Positions 55,212-64,000 of a DNA stretch of 64,000 nucleotides are shown piece after piece. The first letter of the stretch is position 1; each line of letters opens with the position of its first letter. Position numbers and translations under genes: made by a program. The stretch is from NCBI RefSeq assembly GCF_032452875.1, contig NC_083879.1, positions 84,143,572-84,207,571 on the forward strand, written 5' to 3'. The notes beneath the pieces were generated by a model that saw only the letters and a list, made by a program, of their open reading frames with translations, searched no databases and had not been told where the DNA came from. This DNA comes from Bos javanicus. Taxonomy: Eukaryota; Chordata; Mammalia; Artiodactyla; Bovidae.

Positions 55212-56832
55212 CTATGTTATGTATATTTATCCATTATACATATTTATATATATATATTTGTGTGAATATTAAAATGAATATAGGCATATACACAATATTC
55301 TAGAAAGAATGCATTTTCAATGCACTGTAATACTCAGTGAATAATCAATTTAGCTACTAGGTGATTTTGTTCCATACTTTTTATGTTATGCTTTAAAGTC
55401 ATGGGCTCAGCATTTTCTTTCATCTTCCTTTTCAACATTTTAGCATGAAAAAGTTTCTGACAAACATGGAAATAGAATAGTATGGGAAATATTCTGATAC
55501 TCTAAATTAAACTATTAATATTTATTTCTTAACAGGAAAGTTACTGGAGCTTCGTGCTCTGTGACTTTCTTCAGTGGTTGAAATTCTGTAATATTTCTTG
55601 AGGTGGGCTAATAAACAAACTTATCCTTCGGGTAAGCATTTTAAAATTTTATCTACAAATTCCTAGAAAGTAGTAAACAGAGAAATTTACATAAATGTTG
55701 CTACTGATATTTTGACAAGGTACTGGAATTTATCCCATAATGGTATGAAAGAGAAAATTGATTATGTCTATACTTTTTAATAATACATTGAGAAAGAGTT
55801 TTCTCTGACTAGAGTAAATGTGTGAGTTGGGGAGAATTATGATGAAGCTCATCTGGATTTTATGCTTTTATTAATTTTTAAGTAAGCCATTAATTGTTAA
55901 ATTAAGGTTTTATTGTTATGTAACAGATGTGGTGATTTCTTTATGATACATTAACATCTACCTGGAGATGGTTATGAGCAGATACAATATTGTTTTGTCT
56001 TTTACCCCAGAAATCAGATGCTTGATTTCATCCTAAAATATCCTACTTACTTGTTTTAATAAAAAGCATTTTTCAGTATCAAATTCACAAGCTTCTATTT
56101 ATAGAAAATATCAAATGAATATTTGGTAAATATAAGGAAATTCATTATTAAATGAACAAAGTAAAGAATGATTCCTCAGACTTATTTATTTGAAGAAAGA
56201 GAAATTTTCAAGTATTTAAAGTTTAATTACCCTCAGCCAACATCTATGATTATTGTGATTATAAAATGCATAATACCCAGTAAGTAATTTTGGTATATTT
56301 TAAAGCTAATATACCTTTATAAAATAAGATTTTATTTGAGCAAACTAGAAGCCTAGATTCTCTTCTTTAATCAAAGTAAATATGCCAGACAAACTGTTTT
56401 GCTGTCATTTAATGCTTTTTATCATAAGAGAGAATGATACCTTCCTTAGTGTATTTTTTTTTAATCTCCCAAACTGTACAGTATTAAATTTCAGTGGTTT
56501 GTAGACACTTGGATATATTCATGTGTTTCAGTTAAAATTCTTATTTGTGATATGATTTATTATAGGATGCATGTAGAGGCCAGTTCTTACCCTCTGTGAA
56601 TCTCCCTTTGGGCACAAGTCTTCAGAAATGTTCCCATCATTTTCGCTATTAGATGAGAATATCCTAGATATTAGATGAGAATAGAAGGCCTTGTGAAGCC
56701 GTATTTAACCAAAGGTTGCCGTTGAACAGGAGCGGAGTTGGGGCCACGTTGAGCGCAGTGCCTGCTAGTCACCGGGCTTGGACACGTGGGGTCAGGGCCG
56801 AGGGTGGGCTCCAATGCCGCCGCTTTCTCTGT
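55212..56832. other. repeat-poor AT-rich block
   Basis: 1.6 kb in which I recognise no transposable element apart from a TATATATATAT tract near 55245-55258. It holds the candidate exon at 55536-55631. Confidence 0.5.
55536..55631 (+). other. candidate internal (probably untranslated) exon
   Basis: A 96-bp segment bounded by a strong acceptor (TTTATTTCTTAACAG, ending 55535) and a strong donor (CGG|GTAAGC, intron from 55632). All three frames contain a stop, so it would be a 5' UTR or lncRNA exon, or contain a short C-terminal end. It lies in the same direction as that proposed for transcription from the CpG island 29 kb upstream. No similarity to a known gene is recognised. Confidence 0.33.
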
Positions 56833-57383
56833 TGCTGTTGGTGTTCAGTCTCTCAGTCGTGACCAGCTCTTTGTGGTCACATGGGCTGCAGCACGCCAGG
56901 CCTCCCTGTCCTTCACCAACTCCCAGAGTTTACTCAAATTCATGTCCACTGAGTTGGTGATGCCATCCAATCATCCCATCCTCTGTCGTCCCCGTCTCCT
57001 CCTGCCTTCGATCTTTCCCAGCTTCACAGTCTTTTCTAATGAGTCGGCTCTTCACATCAGGTGGCCAGAGTATTGGAGCTTTAGCATTAATCCTTCCAGT
57101 GAATATTAGGACTAATTTCCTTTAGGATGGACTGGTTTGACCTCCTTGCAGTCCAAGGGACTCTCCAACACCATAGTTCAAAAGCATCAGTTCTTTGGCA
57201 CTCAGCCTTCTTTATGGTCCAACTCTCACATCCATACATGATGCCTGGGAAAACCATAGTTTATACTGGATGGACCTTTGTCGGCCAAGTAAGGTCTCTG
57301 CTTTTTAATATGATGCTAGGTTTGCCACAGCTCTTCTTCCAAGGAGCAAGGGTCTTTGAATTTCATGGCTGCAGTCGCCATCT
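56833..57383 (-). mobile_element. BovB 3' part, antisense
   Basis: TTGGTGTTCAGTCTCTCAGTC to ATTTCATGGCTGCAGTCGCC. Diverged, with small deletions; non-functional. Confidence 0.92.
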
Positions 57384-57856
57384 CTGTGCTCAGATTGTTT
57401 CAGCTGTTGTGAATCGGAGGTGTCTATCTCATAGTTTCCATGAGGACCTGATGTGAGAATGTGTGGATAATGATTTCTCAGTGTGCTCTAGTTACTGAAG
57501 GTCAAGGTTGCCATGATGTTGAGATTGGGACCCTGGTCATGGTGGCATGACTCTGTTTAAGCTAGGCTGGGCCCCACTGCTCTGCATGAGCCAGAACCTC
57601 ATGATTTTGAGACACGCAGGCCTGAGTGTGATCTGCATGTGAAAATGGGGTACATTCGAAAGTGAGGTATGGCCCACCTAGATGTGCCTGGAGTAGTGGC
57701 GTTTGAATAACACCAGGGTTCTCGGGGGGCAGAGGTCACTGCTGGCTTGAAGCCCTTTGGGCTGTGTCTCGAGTACATGGCTCCCGTGGTCAGCTGTCCA
57801 TCTTTTATTCTGGTGTTTTGCATATAAAAACTGAAAGTGCCCTCTTGAGGGCCTTG
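57384..57856. other. unassigned, no gene seen
   Basis: Nothing recognised. Confidence 0.5.
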
Positions 57857-58040
57857 GGTGCTTAGTCCCTCAGTCATCTTTGTGACCCAAGGACTGTGGT
57901 CTGCCAGGCTCCTCTGTCCATGGAATTGTCCAGGCAAGAACACTGGAGCAGGTTATGGGATCTTCCCAAGTCAGGGCTCAAACCCACATTCCCCGCATTG
58001 CAGGTGAATTCTTTACTGCTGAACCATCGGGGAAGCCCGC
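57857..58040 (-). mobile_element. Bov-tA SINE, antisense
   Basis: GTGCTTAGTCCCTCAGTCATC to TGCTGAACCATCGGGGAAGCC, with deletions in the middle. Confidence 0.9.
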
Positions 58041-59526
58041 CTCTGTTGGGGGCTCTTCTCAAAGTCGGCTTTTCTAGGGCATTTAGTTGAAGCGTGTTAA
58101 AACATCAGGAGGACCTTGTAAAGTGTATAACTTGGCAATGTAATATCTCTGGAGAATAGATTTATCTCAGACCTCCCCGCCTCACCCCCCCCAACACACA
58201 CACACATACACACACAGCTCCAAATGTAGGTTATTATAAAGCTTGCTGGCTCTTACCAGTGCTAAACGTTTACTTCCCTCATTTGCTCTCGGAATGTTTA
58301 GCAGAGATAATCCTCACAGCCAGAGCATTCAACTGATAACTGAGATCTTCAGAGCTTAATGTACAAGATGTCAGTCTTTATTTCTCTCACTGCAAAGTCA
58401 GTACAACACGGACTCATCGATAGAGGCGAGGCCTTGTGTTTCCACTTCTTACCTCATTTTTATGTTTCAGGAAAACCAAAATAATAGAATTTTGTGTTTG
58501 CAGTCCCCATGTCCAAACTGGTTTTCAAATAACTCAGGAGAGAATTCACATGAGGTTGGCAACTGGTAACCATGATTCTCCAGAATAAAGACCGATAGCA
58601 GAAACTGGAGCTGGGTTCAGTGTCGCTTACTAAACACATATCAGGACTCAGAGCAAACTCCAGGGCTGTTGAATAGAGGCTGTTGCCATCTCACCTGTGC
58701 CTGCAGGCAGCAGTGTCCATAGGGTTAACAGTTGGCCCTTCCCAGGGCTGGAGGGGACCCTGATAGCAGCACTTCCTAGTGTCTGAAGTACGTATAGTCT
58801 TACTATGGCGGGTTTCAAGGCACTGACATGACGTTACTGAACTCGGAGCTGGAAAGAGATGCACACCTTTTGGGATATTCAGGGGGTCACTTACTGGATC
58901 TTTATTCTGTTATTCGCAAGAGCAGCACAATGGACTCTAGCAGCTATAAAGATGTAGAGCACAGAATACCCTGTCATCCAGAGCTTAACAGTAAAACTGG
59001 TAAACGGATGAATAAAGGGTGTGCTCTGACGTCATTAGGCATCGGTTGTCTAACGGTCAGCCATACACGTGCCGAGTTGGGTGGGGTTTCCCATGCCTGC
59101 ACGAGCAGCTTTGGCTAACAGAATTTAAACAAGCGGGACTCTTCAGTGTCCAGACTGAGTCACGAGGGCAGGCCCCATCTTCTACTTCTGGTTCAGATCA
59201 TTCTTTGTATCATCCTTCTAGTTCAGATACCACCCTGTTTATGCTTTCTGAGAGATGGCATGGTTTTGAGGAATGAATCCTGAGTCGTCAGAAAGTTTAG
59301 GTTGAAAACGGGTTTGTTACTTTCAAACAGAAGGTGTTGGCAGGTCCCTTAGTGTCCTCACTGATCTGAGCCCAAGTTGTCTTCCTATGTGAAATACATG
59401 AAGTAATCTTTTTTAAAAATCGTGTTTTTTTTTTGCAAGCTTGTTTTGATGGAAAATGATGTATTCAAATGATAAAAATCAGCTTATAAGTGTTCATTGC
59501 TGTAACACTGCTGTGATATAGGAAGA
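58041..59526. other. unassigned; (CA)n microsatellite at 58191-58217
   Basis: C-run then an interrupted CA repeat. A 96-codon plus frame at 58828-59118 has no recognised product. No gene. Confidence 0.45.
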
Positions 59527-59650
59527 TGGTGATGATGATGTTGGTGATGGCATGGTGGAGTTGATACTAAAGGCAGTGACGTGATGCTGGAGACAATGAT
59601 GACATTAGGGATGATGATGTTGGGGATGATGGGGATAATGGTGGGGGTTT
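59527..59650. repeat. degenerate GATGAT/GGTGAT-rich tract
   Basis: Repeated GATGATGATGTTGG-like units over about 120 bp, for example at 59528-59541 and 59612-59626. Confidence 0.75.
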
Positions 59651-61119
59651 TAATTAATACCCCTCCTTTGGCTGTCCTCTAAAGTCTTTCAGATTCAAGT
59701 GAGCAAGTAAAGTTCCTTGGGAGCTCATTAATTGTTGTAACTAGTTACATTAGGGTGGTTAGTACTATGGAACAGGCAAGGAATTCCAATGCCTACATTC
59801 CTTCCGGTGCTCAGTTACCCAAGGTCCTGTTCTCCATTATTTGGGGGGAAGCTCTGGTGGCATTAGGCCAACAAGCAGTTTAATTTCCTATGGACCTTGA
59901 AGGCTCCCCAGCCTGCTTAACTTCTCCATCTCCTTTGCCTTGGCCATTCTGTGTGTTAAAATACTTTTGTAAGATGAGAAAGAAAGAAAAGAGGTTCTAT
60001 ACAAAAAGTATGTTTACAGGAAAGAAAAGTTATCTAGTATTTACATAAATCCTCCCACCCGCCCTAACATGATTCACGCCTGGCATAAGAAATCAGACAG
60101 AACGTGCGTGAGAGACTTAAGGTGCAGAAAGATGCCATTCAGTGTCTGTAGTAAGTTTATGTCTTTAAAGAGCTATCCATGCCTTTCTTATCAATTAAGA
60201 ACTTTGTTTATACTTTCTATGTAATAATTATGCTCTATTTTCATTCCAATTAGCACAATCTCGCTTAAAATGTAGGTAACTATTATGTTGAAACTGCCCA
60301 TTTCCACTGGAAACTTTTAAAAGACTAAACGTATCCTTGTTATTTTCTTGAGTGAGGCCAGGTTCTGCTGGAAATGTGTGTACGCGATGTTGCTGTGTGT
60401 GTGTGCGTGTGCATGCATGCAGTTGCATACATGCGCTGTATCAACAATGATGCATTTCATTTGGGAGAAAATGGTAAAGAGGTAATCAATCAGAATGCCG
60501 GCTACATCATGACAGTGCTTCCAATGCCAAGTGCACCCTATAATAGAAATCAGGATTTTAAATGGTTGTTTTTGTTGGGTGGGAATGGCCCAGAATATCT
60601 GTCTTGTTTCTTGCAAAGATTAAATGATAAGGTATGATGATTACTTATTGGTTCCAATTTATTTGCTGTCAGCCGGTTTTTGTTTGGTCAGATTTTATAG
60701 TCTCCTCACGCAGATTTCCAGCCTTGCTGGGAAAGTCAGAGACCTTTTGAGAAACTAATATTGCCTTTTAGTAAATTCTGATATGTGTTTCGGGATTATA
60801 TCAACCAAGAGGTCTATAGTTATTAGTGAGAAATTAAATATTACTTATTCAAATTATGAATTTTAGCTCATCTGCTTACCTTCAAAGCATTCAGCATGCT
60901 GAAAAAAATTTCTCTTGGCCTAGAAGACCTCAGCATGAAAGGTGTCTTTGTTTATATTTTGAGACATAACTCATGGTGAATTATCTTTTACATAATATAA
61001 TCTTTAGCCTAATAGTGTTTTATCTTATGTTATCTAATGTACAGTCTATAAGTAAGCTAATAATTTTATGCCTTTCTAAAATGCTATTTCAATTATACAC
61101 ACACACACATAACCTTAAA
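59651..61119. other. unassigned; (TG)n tract at 60393-60420
   Basis: Apart from the TG/CATG tract and a short (CA)n at 61097-61110, no family or exon recognised. Confidence 0.45.
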
Positions 61120-61541
61120 AGCATGCTACTAAGGCAAAGAAGCCAAGTTTGGAAGGCCACATACTGTATGGTTTTATTAATAACTGTATGACCTTCTAGA
61201 AGAGTCAAAGCTGTTGAGACAGTAAAAAGATCAGTGGTTGCTAAGAGTTGGGGGTGGGTGTGAATAGACAGATCAAAGAGGATTTTTAGGGCAGTGAAAA
61301 TACTCTGCATGATTCTATTATGGTGGATAAACCCACAGAAGGTAGACACCAAGAGCAGACTGTACCATAAACTATAAACTCTGGATGCCTCTGATGTGTC
61401 CATGCAGGCCCATCATTTGTAACAAATGTCCCCTCTGGGGGATCCTGATACTGGGGGGTGCTGTGCACTGTGGGAGCAGGGGGCACCCGGGAGGCCTCTG
61501 TACCTTCCCCTCAAATTTATGTGGATCTAAAGCTGCTCTGT
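61120..61541 (+). mobile_element. L1M 3' UTR relic
   Basis: CACATACTGTATGGTTTTATT, GACAGTAAAAAGATCAGTGG, GGATTTTTAGGGCAGTGAAAA, TTTGTAACAAATGTCCCCTC, CTCTGTACCTTCCCCTC and CTAAAGCTGCTCT follow an ancient mammalian L1 3' UTR. Confidence 0.75.
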
Positions 61542-61655
61542 GGGAATTCCCTTACAGTCCAGTGGTTAGGAGTCCACACTTTGACTGCTGAGGGCCTGGG
61601 TTCGATCCCTGGTGAGGGAACTAGGATCCCACAAGACACAGCCAAAAATCAATAA
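61542..61655 (+). mobile_element. CHR-2-type tRNA-derived SINE
   Basis: GGGAATTCCCTTACAGTCCAG, GGTTAGGAGTCCACACTTTG, GGGTTCGATCCCTGGTGAGG, GATCCCACAAGACACAGCC with A-rich end. It sits at the 3' end of the L1M. Confidence 0.85.
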
Positions 61656-61657
61656 AT

Positions 61658-62012
61658 GAGTGTTGTCGTTAAGTCACTAAGTCGTGTCTGACTCTCTGTG
61701 ACCGCACAGTCTCCAGCACGCCAGCCTCCTCTGTCCTCCACTATCTCCTGGTGTTTGCTGAGACTCGTGTCCATTGAGTCGGTGATGCCATCCAACCATC
61801 TCATCCTCTGTTACCCCCTTCTCCTCCTGCCTTCAATCTTTCCCAGCATCAGGGTCTTTCCAAATGAGTCGGCTCTTCACATCAGGTGGTCAAGGTACGG
61901 GACCTTCAGCTTCAGCATCAGTCCTTCCAGTGAATATTCTGGGTTGATTTCCTCTAGGATGGACTGGTTGGATCTCCTTGCAGTCCAGGGGACTCTCAAG
62001 AGTCTTCTCTAA
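61658..62012 (-). mobile_element. BovB 3' tail, antisense
   Basis: TGTTGTCGTTAAGTCACTAAG to GACTCTCAAGAGTCTTCTC. Confidence 0.92.
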
Positions 62013-62199
62013 AAATATAAAATCTTCGTTTAAAAACTTTGGACAAATCTGACCTGAAAGGAAAGCTAGTTTTGGTAATAATGTGAAGCAGAAGAAACAG
62101 CCATGAGCTCACATTTCTTGCAGGGACTTTGGTCCCTGCCTGGGCAAGATGCTTGGGCTTTCTGTCTCTGATGGTCTCCCATACTGTTGGAAAGGAACC

Positions 62200-62580
62200 C
62201 AGCTCCGTTTCACGACCAGGATGCTGACGGGGCCAGCTGGCTGGCACACCGTCTCACTGTCTTTGTTCGGCCCCAGCCTCGACTGCCCATGGGCCGGCCG
62301 GAGAACACGTGAGCTGTGAGGCGAGACAGCCGCCTTCAGGGATGGTCCAGTCACTGGCGACACCGGGCCCCCCATCCGCCGTTTGACAGAGGTTAGGGGT
62401 GCCGCTGCCAGTGGCGTCAGCCTGTTGGCAACTGCGCAGAGTCTCGGAGGGAACAAAAGTCTTTGCAGTTGCTTGGTTGTCCAGCTGTGCTGTGCCCTTG
62501 AGCGTTTAACTCCCAGCACGTAACTTGTGGGCAAAGACGCGGAGCACGCACGCTCGAGTGACGTCAGAAAATTATCCTCC
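62200..62580. promoter_or_regulatory. small CpG-rich block with a perfect CRE
   Basis: CpG density rises between about 62200 and 62580 (GGGCCGGCCGG near 62291, GACGCGGAGCACGCACGCTCGAG near 62536 in part). TGACGTCA, the consensus CREB/ATF palindrome, is at 62559-62566. A 157-codon minus-strand frame (62582-62109) spans it without a recognisable domain. It may be a minor promoter or enhancer, or a CpG-rich LTR that I cannot identify. Confidence 0.42.
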
Positions 62581-63729
62581 AAGTGATGTCGACGCTTTCC
62601 TTCGACTTAATACCTCGGACCAGAATAAGGAGTTTTGGGGTTCTTTAAAGAAAGTATAAAAATAGTTTTTCTCTCACGTGCTAGAGTTACAAACCCAACT
62701 TTAAATAGAAAAGCCAAGCTGGTGATGTTAGATCTGCCGTGTGTACTCTGTCGTGACTTTTAACTAAAGCAAATAATATTGAATCATTTATAGTACTTAG
62801 CGATGTATTTAAATTATAATGTCTGTGGATCTGTAATAGTAATAAACTAAATTGAAAGAGGAAAGTAATGATCACCATTTGTCTTTATTTTATTATGCTT
62901 ACCAGAGCCGTCTCTCTCTTCTAAATTTGCTTTTTCAATTAAAAAACATTTATTGAATCCCTGCTAATGCTTTCAAAATGAATTATTGCATTTGGGGGAA
63001 GAACGTTCCATTATTTTTCTCTTTAATTCTTTTTGTATCTTTGTTAACTTGCTCTCTGAGACTGTGTCTTAAAGAGAAATATGGTATCCACAGCCATACT
63101 GCATGATTAAAGTGGAATCTAACATTTCACGCATTTGATAAATACAGTATCAGCAAGTCCATACTGTGTAGCGCTTGGCACTGTGCTGAAACTTCTTATT
63201 TGCCTTTTGTATAAATGCCAAAATCTCACTGTCACCTGGGATGGAGCAGCTCATGCTTGCTTTCCTCTCTTCATGTGCTTATTTTTATCTGTACTTTTCT
63301 TAAATATTGGGGTACTGAAAAAGCCATCTGTTCTATCTCTGTTTTCACACTACACAGTCCCCTGGGATGATTGCAGCTGTTCCCTTGGGTTCATCTTGCC
63401 ATTCTTCCAGGTAACTTCCTTATCTACTCTTAGGTCCAAGTCTTTCTCCTAAGTTTCAGATGCGTCTACACCACAACCTACAGGACCCCATCCTGTGGCT
63501 AGCTCCCTGGGTCAGAGACCGAACTCATCACCTACCCCCTGCAACTGCCATTTCTTCATTCCACATAGAAGCAGCTATTCCTGTCTGGCTGTAACTGCAG
63601 CCCTCTCAGTCCTCCCGTCACCTGGTCTTGCTCGCTTGCCATCTCTTGAGTCTGTTTTCTCGTCATCACCCAAGACTGCACAGGTAAGCCTGCACCGAGG
63701 CTTCTTTATTTCCTATCGCAATTGTATGT
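62581..63729. other. unassigned, no gene seen
   Basis: AT-rich to about 63130, then pyrimidine-rich. CACAG|GTAAGC near 63684 is a good donor without a convincing exon. Confidence 0.45.
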
Positions 63730-63905
63730 GACCACCTTGACTGTTGCTTCTTCCTCGAGTCTGGTTCCCTTCCTTTTCATTCTCAGTAGTTCTTCCCGAA
63801 GCATGTCACGCATCATCCCATTTTTCCTCTTGTGAAATCTTTCCAGGTTTTGGCGTTGCCAAAGGGATAAATTCTTCACCCTTCTTCAACCTGAAGCTTT
63901 GTAGA
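63730..63905 (+). mobile_element. L2-like LINE relic
   Basis: CGCATCATCCCATTTTTCC, TGAAATCTTTCCAGGTTTTGG, GCGTTGCCAAAGGGATAAAT, CTTCAACCTGAAGCTTTGTAG follow an L2-type 3' sequence order. Confidence 0.4.
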
Positions 63906-64000
63906 TAAGCCTTATGGTTTGATGCCTGTCTTGTTTTTCTCAGCTTCCAGGCATGTTGAATTCCCAGTGGTTTCCTCAAGGATACTCTTGTTGGGGGAAT
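63906..64000. other. unassigned window end
   Basis: Nothing recognised in the last 95 bp. Confidence 0.5.

Noticed and set aside
63675..63690. CACAG|GTAAGC as the end of a coding exon
   Set aside because: No paired acceptor that leaves a sensible exon, and the sequence to its right looks like an L2 relic.
1..64000. CRISPR arrays, operons, prophage or other bacterial systems
   Set aside because: No regularly spaced repeats and no bacterial-type gene organisation; repeat content is clearly ruminant.

Overview
This window is nuclear DNA from a ruminant, most likely a bovid. The evidence is the repeat set: about 18 BovB (RTE-type) LINE pieces, about 20 Bov-tA/Bov-A2 SINEs, older tRNA-type SINEs of cetartiodactyl type, ruminant L1 3' ends, and an older mammalian layer of MIR, L2, hAT relics and LTR relics. 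No bacterial-type gene, rRNA gene, functional tRNA gene or CRISPR array is visible. I recognise no intact protein-coding gene. The longest open frames lie either in dead BovB reverse transcriptase copies or in one CpG-rich block, where lack of stop codons is expected from base composition.

Layout. 1-26.2 kb: repeat-rich DNA with BovB copies at 6.5-8.5, 11.2-12.5 and 21.2-23.1 kb (the last a three-level nest, L1 > BovB > Bov-tA), and Bov-A2 copies at 1.3, 17.3 and 18.7 kb. The 17.3 kb copy sits inside an unusual 55-bp direct repeat. 26.2-27.6 kb: a strong CpG island, the only clear promoter candidate, with a good splice donor on each strand. 27.6-64 kb: repeat-rich DNA with an ERV-like LTR near 30.7 kb, an antisense L1 at 33.5-35.5 kb broken by two BovB tails, the longest BovB (37.0-39.3 kb, 2.3 kb), L1 3' ends interrupted by BovB at 40.7-41.6 and 53.5-54.3 kb, a repeat-poor AT-rich block at 55.2-56.8 kb holding a candidate non-coding exon, and a second smaller CpG-rich patch near 62.2-62.6 kb with a perfect CRE.

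How it fits together (inference). Upstream of the CpG island the young elements (BovB, Bov-tA, Bov-A2) are balanced between strands (11 plus, 10 minus by my count). Downstream they are strongly skewed (3 plus, 17 minus). Antisense skew of transposons is typical of long introns, so I suggest the island is the 5' end of a plus-strand gene or lncRNA whose first intron covers much of 27-64 kb. The gene cannot be named from this window. Element names rest on remembered consensus sequences, not on a search, and boundaries are good to roughly 5-20 bp except where target-site duplications fix them.
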